Source of the DNA: Burkholderia paludis
GTDB lineage: Bacteria > Pseudomonadota > Gammaproteobacteria > Burkholderiales > Burkholderiaceae
Direction: 5' to 3'
Length of the DNA stretch: 64,000 nt
Assembly: GCF_000732615.1 (NCBI RefSeq)
Contig: NZ_JPGL01000037.1
Span: forward strand, 26,794 to 90,793
Shown here: positions 25,442 to 34,276 of the stretch, in pieces
Position numbering within the stretch: the stretch's first letter is position 1
How the letters are laid out: each line of letters begins with the position of its first letter
Position numbers and translations under genes: made by a program
The notes under the pieces: model-generated
Told to the model about the DNA's origin: nothing
Database searches by the model: none
What the model saw: only the letters and a program-made list of their open reading frames with translations

Positions 25442-26674
25442 ATGCTGATCGCCAACCCTCGCGCATCGCGCGCCGTCTATCCCCATGCGCTGCGCCGCGT
25501 GATGAACATCGCGTCGGCCGACGAAAGCGGCGCGTGGCTCGCGCACTGGCCGCTCGTCGGCAACGCGCGCACGCCGTTGCGCACGTTGCCGGATCTCGCG
25601 GCGCGGCTCGGCGTCGCGCGCATCAGCGTGAAGGACGAGTCGTGCCGGTCGCCGCTCGGCAGCTTCAAGGCGCTCGGCGCGCCGATCGCGCTGGTGCGGC
25701 TCGTGAAGCGCCTGCGGCGCGCGCAGGATCTGGATCCGCAGGGGCTCGTCACCGGCCGCTACGCGGCGGAGCTGGCCGACCTGACGGTGATCAGCGCGAC
25801 CGACGGCAATCACGGCCGCGCGCTGGCCGCCGCGGCGCGCGCGATCGGCTGCGGGTGCGTGATCGTGCTGCACGCGAACGTCGACGCCGAGCGCGAACAC
25901 GCGATCTCCGCGTACGGCGCGCGGATCGTGCGCATCGCGGGGAACTACGACGAATCGGTCGTCTGCGCGGCGCAGCTCGCGCAGGCGAACGGCTGGTACG
26001 TCGTGTCGGATACGTCGTACGACGGCTACGAGGCGATTCCGCGCGACGTGATGCAGGGTTACGGCGTGATCGCCGCCGAAGCCGTGGCGCAGGCGGAGCA
26101 GGACGACGGGCGGCCGTTCACGCACGTGCTGCTGCAGGGCGGCGTGGGGGGCCTCGCCGCGGGCGTCGCGAGTTACCTGTGGGAGCGCGACGGCATGCAG
26201 CGGCCGCATTTCATCGTGGTCGAGCCGCGCCAGGCCGACTGCCTGTACCAGAGCGCGCTGGCCGGGCGCGCGACCAAGGCCACCGGCACCGTGGATTCGG
26301 TGATGGCCGGGCTCGCGTGCGGCGAGGCGTCGCCGCTCGCGTGGGATTTCCTCGAGCTGTGCATCGACCAGTTCATGCTGATCGACGACGAAGACGCGGT
26401 GCACGCGATGCGCGGCCTGGCGGCCGGCAGCGGCCGCGACGTGCCGCTCGTCGCCGGCGAATCGGGGGCGGCCGGCATCGCGGGGCTCGCCGTGCTGATG
26501 CGCGACCCCGCGCTTGCGCGGCAGGCGGGGCTCGATGCGGGCTCGCGCGTGCTCGCGATCAATACGGAAGGCGCGACGGCGCCGTCCCTGTACCGGAGCT
26601 GCGTCGGCGAGACGGCCGACGCGGTGCTCGCGCGCCAGCGCGACTGGCTGGCCCGCGCGGCGGTGGCGGCCTGA
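25442..26674 (+). CDS. Diaminopropionate ammonia-lyase-like PLP enzyme
   Basis: This 410-residue fold-type II PLP enzyme resembles 2,3-diaminopropionate ammonia-lyase (YgeX/DpaL), which splits diaminopropionate to pyruvate and two ammonia. The Schiff-base Lys76 is in SPLGSFKALGAP, the phosphate/ring region in SATDGNHGRALAAAARAIG, and the glycine loop in LLQGGVGGLAAGV. Length and motif spacing match the family (about 400). An M20 amidohydrolase follows 37 bases downstream, and a class III aminotransferase lies nearby on the other strand, which together suggest catabolism of an unusual amino acid or its acylated form. Threonine/serine-type substrates remain possible. Confidence 0.88.
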   Translation: MLIANPRASRAVYPHALRRVMNIASADESGAWLAHWPLVGNARTPLRTLPDLAARLGVARISVKDESCRSPLGSFKALGAPIALVRLVKRLRRAQDLDPQGLVTGRYAAELADLTVISATDGNHGRALAAAARAIGCGCVIVLHANVDAEREHAISAYGARIVRIAGNYDESVVCAAQLAQANGWYVVSDTSYDGYEAIPRDVMQGYGVIAAEAVAQAEQDDGRPFTHVLLQGGVGGLAAGVASYLWERDGMQRPHFIVVEPRQADCLYQSALAGRATKATGTVDSVMAGLACGEASPLAWDFLELCIDQFMLIDDEDAVHAMRGLAAGSGRDVPLVAGESGAAGIAGLAVLMRDPALARQAGLDAGSRVLAINTEGATAPSLYRSCVGETADAVLARQRDWLARAAVAA

Positions 26675-26711
26675 ACGACATGACGACCTGACGATCGGGG
26701 AGGCAAGCGCA

Positions 26712-27887
26712 ATGGACGCAATCGACGAAAGCACGCTGCAGGGGCAGCTGAAGGCCTGGCGCAGGCATCTGCACCGGCATCCGGAGACGGGTTTCGAGGA
26801 AGTGAACACGTCGGACTACGTCGCCCGCATCCTGACGACGCTCGGGCTCGACGTGCACCGCGGGATCGGCGGCACGGGCCTCGTCGCGAACCTGACGGCC
26901 GGCGCGGGGAAGCGCGTGATCGGTATTCGCGCTGATATGGATGCGCTGAACATCGCCGAGCACGCGCCGGATCGCGAACATGCATCGCGCACGCCCGGCA
27001 AGATGCATGCGTGCGGACACGACGGCCACATGTCGATGGTGCTCGGCGCCGCGCGGCTGCTGGCCGAGCGCAAGGATTTCGACGGCACGGTGCGCTTCAT
27101 TTTCCAGCCGGCCGAGGAGCATGGCCGCGGCGCGAAGGCGATGATGGCCGACGGGTTGTTCGAGCGCTTCCCGGTCGACGCGATCTTCGGCGCGCACAAC
27201 ATGCCGGGCATGCGCGCGGGCACGTTCGCGACGCGCGCGGGCGGCATCATGGCGAGCGAGGACAATTTCGTGATCCGAATCGACGGGCGCGGCACGCATG
27301 CGGCGCGCCCGCACATGGGCGTCGATCCGATCGTGATCGGCGCGCAGATCGTGCTCGCGCTGCAGACGATCGTGTCGCGCAATCTCGATCCGGGCCAGCA
27401 GGCCGTGATCTCGTGCACGGAATTCATCACCGACGGGCTGCGCAACGTGCTGCCGTCGACCGTGACGATCAGGGGCGATACGCGCAGCTATTCGCGCGAC
27501 GTCCAGGCGCTGCTGGAAACGCGCATGCGCGAGATCGCCGAAGGCATCTGCCGCACGCACGGCGCGACCTGCACGTTCGACTACACGCACGAATTCGCGC
27601 CGACGGTGAATACGCCGGAATGGGTCGGCACGGCCGTGCAGGCCGCCGCGCAGGTCGCGGGCGCCGACGCGGTGAACGCCGACGTGCAGCCGATGATGAT
27701 CTCGGAGGATTTCGGCGCGTTCCTGCAGGCCGTGCCCGGCAACTTCGTGTTCATCGGCAACGGCGAGGCCGGCGCGCGCGGCGGTGTGCCGCTGCACAAC
27801 GCGACGTACGACTTCAACGACGAGATCCTGCCGGTCGGCGCACGCTATTTCGCGGAAGTGGCGCGGCGCGCGTTGCGGGCGGCGTAG
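26712..27887 (+). CDS. M20-family amidohydrolase (hippurate/N-acyl amino acid hydrolase type)
   Basis: This 391-residue cytoplasmic metallo-amidohydrolase of peptidase family M20 (M20D) has RRHLHRHPETGFEE at the N-terminus and metal ligands in MHACGHDGHMSM (HxCGHDxH), QPAEEHGRGAKAM and the final LHNATYDFND. The dimerisation domain includes GRGTHAARPHMGVDP. Relatives cleave N-acyl or carbamoyl amino acids (hippurate, N-acetyl-aminoacids). Spacing of 37 bases to the PLP lyase points to one operon, so it may release the lyase substrate from an acylated precursor; this is inferred. Confidence 0.9.
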   Translation: MDAIDESTLQGQLKAWRRHLHRHPETGFEEVNTSDYVARILTTLGLDVHRGIGGTGLVANLTAGAGKRVIGIRADMDALNIAEHAPDREHASRTPGKMHACGHDGHMSMVLGAARLLAERKDFDGTVRFIFQPAEEHGRGAKAMMADGLFERFPVDAIFGAHNMPGMRAGTFATRAGGIMASEDNFVIRIDGRGTHAARPHMGVDPIVIGAQIVLALQTIVSRNLDPGQQAVISCTEFITDGLRNVLPSTVTIRGDTRSYSRDVQALLETRMREIAEGICRTHGATCTFDYTHEFAPTVNTPEWVGTAVQAAAQVAGADAVNADVQPMMISEDFGAFLQAVPGNFVFIGNGEAGARGGVPLHNATYDFNDEILPVGARYFAEVARRALRAA

Positions 27888-27891
27888 GGCG

Positions 27892-28067
27892 TGTTCACGC
27901 TGATGACGGGCCAGCCCCACGAACGATTTTTTCTAAACAGGGGAACGTGCCTTTGCGCCCACATTGCGGCGTCGTTCGTCGTTGCAAGAGCGACGGCTAT
28001 TGCGCCTCCCCTCTCCTTGCCCTGCGGGCGCAAAGGCGCGTTCACAAGCCCGTTATCAGCGTGAACA
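27892..28067. repeat. 176-bp inverted-repeat element (MITE-like)
   Basis: The ends are 20-bp inverted repeats: TGTTCACGCTGATGACGGGC (27892-27911) and GCCCGTTATCAGCGTGAACA (28048-28067), complementary at 19 of 20 positions. A second inner pair is present, GTGCCTTTGCGCCC (27947-27960) with GGGCGCAAAGGCGC (28026-28039), 13 of 14. The inside has no coding frame of note. Terminal repeats, nested structure and intergenic position (five bases after a stop codon) suggest a non-autonomous mobile element or a structured RNA. I see no clear target duplication. Confidence 0.7.
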
Positions 28068-28134
28068 TGCACGGGCGCCGATGGCGGCCGGTGCGGTGCC
28101 AGCGCCCGCGCGCCCCGCCCCGCCGGTTGCTCCG

Positions 28135-29493
28135 TCACGCCAGTTCGCCCAGGCACGCGTCGAATTGCGCGACGAGCCGGTCGACATCGTCGGCCGTCGT
28201 GTGCGGGCAGACGAGCATCATGTTGTGGAACGGCGTGATCAGCACGCCGCGATTCAGCAGGTACAGGTGCACGATGTGTTCGAGTTCGCTGTCGAGCTGT
28301 TCGCCCGCCAGCGTGCCGTTGCGCGGCGGCACGGGCGCGAACTGGAACTCGGTGCGCGCGCCGATGCGCGTCACGCACCACGGCAGCCCGCGTTGCGCGA
28401 TCGCCTGCTCGAGCCCGGCGGCGAGTCGCGCGGCAAGTTCGAACATGTGCGCATAGGCGGCGTCGGTCGCGACTTCGGCGAGCGTCGCGCGCATCGCATG
28501 CATCGCGAGCATGTTCGCGGTGAGCGTCGTGCCGATCCCGGAATGGCCGGGCGGCGCGTTCAGCTTCGCCTGCTTCGCGCGCTCCGCGAATTCGGCGCTG
28601 AACCCGTACACCGCGCACGGCACGCCGCCTGCGATCGGCTTGCCGACCACCAGCATGTCCGGTTCGAGTGCGTGCGCGGCCGCGTAGCCGCCGGGGCCGC
28701 TGCTGATCGTGTGCGTCTCGTCGATCACGAGCAGCGTGCCGTAGCGTCGCGTCAGTGCGCGCGCGGCCTCCCAGAAGCCCGGATCGGGCAGCACCATCCC
28801 GATGTTCGTCATCGCGGGCTCGGCGAGCACGCAGGCGACGTCACCATCCTTCAGCGCGGCTTCGAGCGCGGCGAGGTCGTTGAATTCGACCACGCGCGTG
28901 TTGGCGAGCAGGTCGTGGGATTGCCCGAGCAGGCTGTCGCGCTGCACCGGGCGGCCGTCGACGAGATCGACGAACACGTCGTCCACCGTGCCGTGATAGC
29001 AGCCGTTGAACACGACGATCGTGTTGCGGCCGGTGGCCGCGCGCGCCCAGCGCAGCACGAAGCGGTTCGCGTCGCTCGCGCTCAGCGCGAACTGCCAGAC
29101 CGGCAACCCGAAGCGGCGGGCGAGTTCGCGCGCCACCCACACGGCGTCCTCGCTCGGCAGCATCGTCGTGTAGCCGCGCGTGGCCTGTTCGACGAGCGCA
29201 CGGGCGACCGGCTCGGGTGCATGGCCGAACATCGCGCCCGTATCGCCGAGGCAGAAATCGACGTAGCGATGACCGTCGACGTCGGTAAAGGTCGCGCCGC
29301 GCGCCTCCTTCACGTACAGCGAGAACGGCGTCGACCAGTCCTGCATCCAGTGCAACGGCACGCCGAACAGCAGATGCTCGGATGCTTCCGCGGACAGTGC
29401 GCGCGAGACCGGCATGGCTTCGGTGAATGCACGGCGCTCGCGATCGAACAGCGCGCGGGCGCGGATGAGGTCGACTCCGTGGCGGGAAGGCAA
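28135..29493 (-). CDS. Class III aminotransferase
   Basis: This 452-residue PLP-dependent enzyme is of the class III (omega/GSA-type) aminotransferase family. FTDVDGHRYVDFCLGDTGAMFGHAPEPV, FALSASDANRFVLRWARAATGR, NGCYHGTVDDVF and VIDETHTISSGPGGY are typical, and the Schiff-base Lys285 lies in VVGKPIAGGVPCAVYG. The start is a TTG at 29493 supported by AGGAG seven bases upstream. Glutamate-1-semialdehyde-mutase-like and beta-transaminase relatives share these motifs, so the substrate is open. It is convergent with the lyase/amidohydrolase pair and separated from it by the inverted-repeat element. Confidence 0.9.
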   Translation of the reverse strand: MPSRHGVDLIRARALFDRERRAFTEAMPVSRALSAEASEHLLFGVPLHWMQDWSTPFSLYVKEARGATFTDVDGHRYVDFCLGDTGAMFGHAPEPVARALVEQATRGYTTMLPSEDAVWVARELARRFGLPVWQFALSASDANRFVLRWARAATGRNTIVVFNGCYHGTVDDVFVDLVDGRPVQRDSLLGQSHDLLANTRVVEFNDLAALEAALKDGDVACVLAEPAMTNIGMVLPDPGFWEAARALTRRYGTLLVIDETHTISSGPGGYAAAHALEPDMLVVGKPIAGGVPCAVYGFSAEFAERAKQAKLNAPPGHSGIGTTLTANMLAMHAMRATLAEVATDAAYAHMFELAARLAAGLEQAIAQRGLPWCVTRIGARTEFQFAPVPPRNGTLAGEQLDSELEHIVHLYLLNRGVLITPFHNMMLVCPHTTADDVDRLVAQFDACLGELA

Positions 29494-29786
29494 AGGCGGC
29501 TCCTGGCTGTGAAGGTGACGGCAACGATAGCGCGGGCGGCGGGGGGCTGAACAGGGGCGGAATTACGGAGGCGGCCCGCGTTGGCGCGAGCCTGTCGGTC
29601 AGGGCCGGGGCCGGGGTGCGGGAAGTTTTTTAAAAGTTTTTGCGCATAAACCGGCGAGGAACGGCCCGATTTTCGCTAATGCATGGAAAGTTAGTGTGTG
29701 CTCACATTCATTTAGCCGGATCCGGTGCGGGCGAAGGGCGGACAGGGACGCTTTCGGTCGCGTGCCCCGTTCGCCGCCGCCGCGCG

Positions 29787-30296
29787 TTACGCCAGCGTCT
29801 TCACCATGTGGTGTTCGTCGTAGAACCGCCCGTCGACGAACATCGAGCGCGGTTCCGTGCCGAACCGGACGAAGCCCTGCGACGCATACAGTCGCTCGGC
29901 GGTGGCATTGACCTCGTTCACGCACAGCATCAGTTGCTTGCATGCCCACGTCTGCGCCGCATGTTCGGTCGCGCTCTGGAGCAGCGCCTGCGCAATGCCC
30001 CGGCCGCGATACGCGGGATCGACGAACACGCCCCAGATCGTCGCCTTGTGCGCGATCTTCACGCGCGCATCGCGGCGCACGCCGGTGATGCCGACCAGCG
30101 TGTCGCCGTCGAATGCGCCGAACACGGCCCGCTCCTGCGTCGGCGTGATGCGCGCCGCGAATTCGTCGACGGGCACCTGCGATTCTTCGTCGAGCGTCGG
30201 CAGGAAGGAGGTGGGTGCGGTATCGACCGCACGCAGGCGGACGGTCTGGAAACGGGCGGCGTCGGCCGTGTCGAGCAGGCGGGTCGTGATCGTCAT
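29787..30296 (-). CDS. GNAT-family N-acetyltransferase
   Basis: This 169-residue acetyl-CoA-dependent N-acetyltransferase carries the acetyl-CoA pyrophosphate loop in WGVFVDPAYRGRGIAQALLQ (motif A, R/QxxGxG/A), and NATAERLYASQGFVRFGTEPRSM is motif B. The substrate (small molecule, peptide or protein amine) cannot be inferred. ATG 30296 is chosen because MTITTRLLDTADA matches the normal N-terminal beta strand; an upstream in-frame start is less likely. The 293 bp upstream toward 29494 contain an AT-rich stretch with runs of T/A but no gene. Confidence 0.88.
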   Translation of the reverse strand: MTITTRLLDTADAARFQTVRLRAVDTAPTSFLPTLDEESQVPVDEFAARITPTQERAVFGAFDGDTLVGITGVRRDARVKIAHKATIWGVFVDPAYRGRGIAQALLQSATEHAAQTWACKQLMLCVNEVNATAERLYASQGFVRFGTEPRSMFVDGRFYDEHHMVKTLA

Positions 30297-30631
30297 CAGG
30301 GGGATTCCGGTGGAGGGCAACAGGACGATGCGTGCCGCATCGGGCACACGGCATCACGCCTATGCTAATCGGATTCGCGCAGCCGCGTGGGCGGGTTCGA
30401 CGTGTCGCGTGTGCCGGCGGCGGCGAGCGGTGAGCACGGCGCGACGGGCGACGTTGGAACGATCGAGCGTGGGGATATCGTGTCGGCCCCGCGCGTGATG
30501 CTTCGCGCGCAACCGATGCGATGGGCGACGATGGTTGCCGACGAGGAAGAAGGGCGCCCCGGAGAGAAGCGCAACGCGCCCGACGCGATGCACCGGGCCC
30601 GGCAAGCGTGCCGCGAGCGCGGCACGCGCGA
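30297..30631. other. Intergenic region with a terminator-like hairpin
   Basis: No gene is supported here. A perfect 9-bp stem (GCGTGCCGC at 30606-30614, GCGGCACGC at 30619-30627, loop GAGC) lies five bases beyond the stop of the minus-strand lipoprotein gene and is a probable transcription terminator without a strong T-tract. The remainder is GC-rich and featureless to me. Confidence 0.45.
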
Positions 30632-31297
30632 TCAGTACCGTGACAGCTGGTTGCCGTTGATCTGCACGCGGTCGCCCGGCCGCAGGCTGCCCGGCGACTG
30701 CACGTCGAACGAGCGCATCGAGCCGTCGCTGACCTGCACGTCGATCCGGTAGCTGCTCGGGCCTTGCGCGGCGCCCATCTGCTGACCGATCTGGTTGCCC
30801 GCCACCGCGCCGCCGAGCGCGCCGATCACGGTCGCCGCGTCGCGGCCGTGACCGCGCCCGACCTGGTTGCCGAGCACGCCGCCGATCAGCGCGCCGACGA
30901 CGGTGCCGGCGACACCCGACGGGCCGACGGAGCCGTTGACCGGCTGGATGTTCGCGACCGTGCCGTACTGCGTGCCGTACGGGTTGGCGTACTGCTGCTG
31001 TTGTTGCGGTTGCTGCTGCTGATTGGCGTACGGGTCATACGGCTGCGATCCGTATTGCGGCGCGTTGCCGTACGGGTCGTACGGTTGCGGCGCCTGGCTC
31101 GGATAGGCCGGTTGCTGCTGCACATAGCCCGGCTGCGAATACGCGGGCTGTGCATAGCCGGGCGTCGCGTATTGCTGTTGCGGATAGCCCGGCTGCGCGC
31201 CGTAGTAGCCGGGCGCGACGCACGCGGTGAGCGGAAGCGCCGCCACGGCGACGAGCGAGGCGAACAGAACGGTCTTCGTGGAGGGCATGCGCATCAT
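30632..31297 (-). CDS. Glycine-zipper outer-membrane lipoprotein
   Basis: This 221-residue lipoprotein has the signal KTVLFASLVAVAALPLTAC with the lipidated Cys in LTAC. A long low-complexity segment rich in Gln, Tyr and Pro (residues about 30-115, including a QQQQPQQQQQY run) is followed by a glycine-zipper 2TM domain (VVGALIGGVLGNQVGRGHGRDAATVIGALGGAVAGNQIG) and a C-terminal beta domain. It resembles SlyB/17-kDa surface antigen proteins, which sit in the outer membrane and affect envelope integrity. ATG 31297 has AGGAAACACC upstream. It is a single gene, divergent from the amidohydrolases. Confidence 0.9.
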   Translation of the reverse strand: MMRMPSTKTVLFASLVAVAALPLTACVAPGYYGAQPGYPQQQYATPGYAQPAYSQPGYVQQQPAYPSQAPQPYDPYGNAPQYGSQPYDPYANQQQQPQQQQQYANPYGTQYGTVANIQPVNGSVGPSGVAGTVVGALIGGVLGNQVGRGHGRDAATVIGALGGAVAGNQIGQQMGAAQGPSSYRIDVQVSDGSMRSFDVQSPGSLRPGDRVQINGNQLSRY

Positions 31298-31760
31298 GGT
31301 GTTTCCTGCATCGGCAACGTGTTCGCCGACGGATTCCCGGACGGGGAGGCGAACTCGGCGTGAGTATAAGGAATGGCCGGGGGCGCGTCCGGTGCGGCCG
31401 GGTAACAACGTGTAAAGTCTGTTGCCGCGTAAATCGCCCGCCGCGCGGGGCGCTGAAGCCACGGCCGGCAAGGGCGCGAGGCGGACTCCCGGCCCCCGCC
31501 CGCGACGATGCGGACGATGCGCCGCCGCGGGCGTCTGCGCCGTTTCCGGAGCGATCGAACCCTGTCGCGGCGCCGGGCCCGGCGGGCGCGCGCACCACGT
31601 ATCGCGAAATCGAATGCGCGGCATCGCGACATTTAATTGGCTTCGGGTCGCGGCGTCCGATATCGTGGCCGGATTCCCTGCCGACGGTCGCGCCGCACCG
31701 GCTGCGGTGTCTCCGTTGTCCGCGCCGGTGTCGCGCCGCGACCGCCCCACATTCCGAGCC
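31298..31760. other. 463-bp divergent intergenic region
   Basis: This region separates the lipoprotein gene from the amidohydrolase pair and must carry both promoters. A locally AT-richer patch (about 31401-31435, including AACAACGTGTAAAG) could hold the lipoprotein promoter. I see no convincing gene; the long open frames here lack homology and a start signal. Confidence 0.4.
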
Positions 31761-32960
31761 ATGACCGATCGCCTCTTCATCAACGCCGTCGACGCCGGCG
31801 GCCAGCCCATCCATTTCGTCGTCCGCGACGGCCGCTTTGCCGCGATCGGCGCCGATCGCCCCGCCGCGCCCACTGTGGACACGATCGACCTCGGCGGCCG
31901 CGTCGTGCTGCCCGGTTTCGTCGACGGCCACATTCACCTCGACAAGAGCTTCGTCGGCGCTCGCTGGGCGCCGCACGAACCGGCCGGCACGCTGCGCGAG
32001 CGGCTCGCGGTCGAGAAGCGCCAGCTTGCGGCCGCGCCGCCGATCGTCGAGCGTGCCAACGCGCTGATCGCGCAGGCCGCCGCATTCGGCACGGTCGCGA
32101 TGCGCAGCCACGTCGACGTCGATGCGACGACGGGCCTGTCGAACCTGCAGGCGGTGCTGGCCGCGCGCGAGCAATGGCGCGGAATCGTCGATATCGAACT
32201 GGTCGCGTTTCCGCAGGCCGGCGTCGTGACGTGTCCGGGTACCGCGGCAATCCTCGACGCGGCCGTGCGCGAAGGCGCGGACGTGGTCGGCGGGATCGAC
32301 CCGACGACCCTCGACGGCGACGCGGACGGCCAGCTCGGCATCGTGTTCGGCATCGCCGAGAAGCGCGGCGCGAAGATCGACATCCACCTGCACGAACCGG
32401 GCGAAACGGGCATCGCGCAACTGCTGCGCATCGCGGCGCGCACGCGCGCGGCGGGGCTCGGGGGGCGCGTGAACGTGAGCCATGCGTACGCGCTCGGCCA
32501 GGTCGGCGACGACGACCTGCGGCGCACCGCGGCGGCGCTGGCCGAGGCCGGCGTGTCGATCCTGACGAATGCGCCGGGCGACTGCGCGTTTCCGCCGGTG
32601 CAAGCGCTTCGCGATGCGGGCGTGCACGTGTTCGCGGGCAACGACAACATCCGCGACGCATGGTGGCCGTACGGCAACGGCGACATGCTGCAGCGCGCGA
32701 TGATGGTCGGCTATCGCTCGGGCTTCTACACCGACGAGGCGCTCGGCGTCGCGCTCGACATGGCGACGCACGCCGGGGCGCGCGTCGTCGGTCGGGAGCG
32801 CTACGGCATCGCGGTCGGCTGCGATGCGACGTTCGTCGCGGTGCGCGCGCCGAACGCGGCGGCGGCCGTCGCGGGCGTGCCGGCCGAGCGCTGGGTGTTC
32901 CGCCGCGGCGCAAGCGACACGGACGCGCCGATCGCGCCCGCGCTGCACTTCACGCGCTGA
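31761..32960 (+). CDS. Amidohydrolase, cytosine deaminase-like (first of a tandem pair)
   Basis: This 399-residue metal-dependent amidohydrolase is of the cytosine deaminase/AtzC-like group. The metal-binding HxH is in GFVDGHIHLDKSF, followed by MRSHVDVD, IDIHLHEPGE (two His), NVSHAYALG and the Asp in VFAGNDNIRDAWWPYGNGDM, the last being a hallmark of the group. It hydrolyses a cyclic amidine or amide; the exact base or hydantoin-like substrate is unknown. The ATG at 31761 follows a GC-rich leader. A paralogue with the same motifs begins 65 bases downstream, and the pair presumably forms one operon. Confidence 0.88.
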   Translation: MTDRLFINAVDAGGQPIHFVVRDGRFAAIGADRPAAPTVDTIDLGGRVVLPGFVDGHIHLDKSFVGARWAPHEPAGTLRERLAVEKRQLAAAPPIVERANALIAQAAAFGTVAMRSHVDVDATTGLSNLQAVLAAREQWRGIVDIELVAFPQAGVVTCPGTAAILDAAVREGADVVGGIDPTTLDGDADGQLGIVFGIAEKRGAKIDIHLHEPGETGIAQLLRIAARTRAAGLGGRVNVSHAYALGQVGDDDLRRTAAALAEAGVSILTNAPGDCAFPPVQALRDAGVHVFAGNDNIRDAWWPYGNGDMLQRAMMVGYRSGFYTDEALGVALDMATHAGARVVGRERYGIAVGCDATFVAVRAPNAAAAVAGVPAERWVFRRGASDTDAPIAPALHFTR

Positions 32961-33025
32961 CCGAACCGGCGGGCAGGCGCCGCATGTGCGCCGGCCCGCC
33001 ATGCACCGACCGAACCGGAACCGAC

Positions 33026-34210
33026 ATGACGACCCTGCTGATCCGAAACGTCCGCACGAGCGCCGACACCGCGCTCGATCTCCTGATCGAAGGCGATCGC
33101 ATCGCCCGAGTCGGGCCGTCGCTCGACGCGCCGGCCGACTGCGCGATCGAGGACGGCGCGGGCGCGCTCGCGCTGCCCGGCCTTGTCGAAGGCCACACGC
33201 ACCTCGACAAGACGCACTGGGGGATGCCGTGGTATCGCAATCAGGTCGGGCCGCGCCTCGTCGACCGGATCGAGAACGAGCGGCACTATCGCGCGACGAG
33301 CGGCCACGACGCCGGCGCAGCGTCGCTCGGGCTCGCGCGGGCCTTCCTCGCGGCCGGCACGACGCGCATCCGCACGCATGTCGACATCGACACCGAAGCC
33401 GGGCTGCGGCACCTGCACGGCGTGCTCGCGACGCGCGAGATGCTGCGCGGGCAGGTCGAGATCCAGATCGTCGCGTTTCCGCAATCGGGCGTACTCAAGC
33501 GGCCGGGCACCGACGCGCTGCTGTCCGACGCGCTGGCCGCGGGCGCCGACCTGCTCGGCGGGCTCGATCCGTGCGCGATCGAAGGCGATCCGGTCGAGGC
33601 GCTGGACGTGCTGTTCGCGATCGCCGGGCGACATGGCCGCGGGATCGATCTCCACCTGCACGAACGCGGGTCGATGGGCGCGTACTCGCTCGACCTGATC
33701 CTGCAGCGCACGGCGACGCACGGCATGCAGGGCAAGGTGACGATCAGCCATGGCTTCTGTCTCGGCGATGTCGCCGAACGCGAGCGCGACGCGCTGCTCG
33801 CGCGGATGGCCAAGCTTCGCGTCGGGCTTGTCACGACCGCGCCGGCGGCGGTGCCCGTGCCGCCGCTGGCCGCGTGCCGCGCGGCGGGCGTGACCGTCAT
33901 CGGCGGCAACGACGGCGTGCGAGACACGTGGACGCCGTACGGGTCGCCCGACATGCTGGAGCGCGCGATGCTGATCGCCATGCGCAACGACTTCCGCCGC
34001 GACGATGCGCTCGAAGACGCGCTCGACTGCGTGACGCACGGCGCGGCGCGCGGTTGCGGTTTCGCCGATTACGGGCTGCAGCCGGGCGGCCGGGCGGATG
34101 TCGTGCTCGTCGACGCGCTGACGTTCGCCGAGGCCGTGGTGGCGCGGCCGGTGCGGCGGCTCGTCGTGTCGTCGGGGAAGGTCGTCGCGCGCGACGGCGC
34201 GCTGGTCTGA
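33026..34210 (+). CDS. Amidohydrolase, cytosine deaminase-like (second of a tandem pair)
   Basis: This 394-residue paralogue of the preceding gene has the same motif order: GLVEGHTHLDKTHW, IRTHVDID, IDLHLHERGSMG, TISHGFCLGD and VIGGNDGVRDTWTPYGSPDM. By eye the two proteins are clearly related but well diverged (for example the loop after HLDK differs in length), so they may act on different substrates or in sequence. The ATG at 33026 follows GGAACCGAC. No transporter is linked, and a divergent LysR gene lies further downstream, so control and substrate remain open. Confidence 0.88.
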   Translation: MTTLLIRNVRTSADTALDLLIEGDRIARVGPSLDAPADCAIEDGAGALALPGLVEGHTHLDKTHWGMPWYRNQVGPRLVDRIENERHYRATSGHDAGAASLGLARAFLAAGTTRIRTHVDIDTEAGLRHLHGVLATREMLRGQVEIQIVAFPQSGVLKRPGTDALLSDALAAGADLLGGLDPCAIEGDPVEALDVLFAIAGRHGRGIDLHLHERGSMGAYSLDLILQRTATHGMQGKVTISHGFCLGDVAERERDALLARMAKLRVGLVTTAPAAVPVPPLAACRAAGVTVIGGNDGVRDTWTPYGSPDMLERAMLIAMRNDFRRDDALEDALDCVTHGAARGCGFADYGLQPGGRADVVLVDALTFAEAVVARPVRRLVVSSGKVVARDGALV

Positions 34211-34276
34211 GTCGGGCCCGGGCGACGCGTCGGCCGGTATGATCCGGTTTTCAGCCGGAATTCCGGGGAGATGACG

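Noticed and set aside
27892..28067. CRISPR-like repeat
   Set aside because: There is only one inverted pair and no direct repeats or spacers; it is a single hairpin-type element.
29640..29730. AT-rich stretch with TGTGTGCTCACA as a regulatory dyad
   Set aside because: The palindrome is imperfect (10 of 12) and short, and it lies downstream of one gene and beyond the end of another, not in a clear promoter position.
30360..30625. Several 80-120 residue frames between the GNAT and lipoprotein genes
   Set aside because: All are Arg/Ala-rich, overlap on both strands, lack ribosome-binding sites and contain the terminator-like hairpin.
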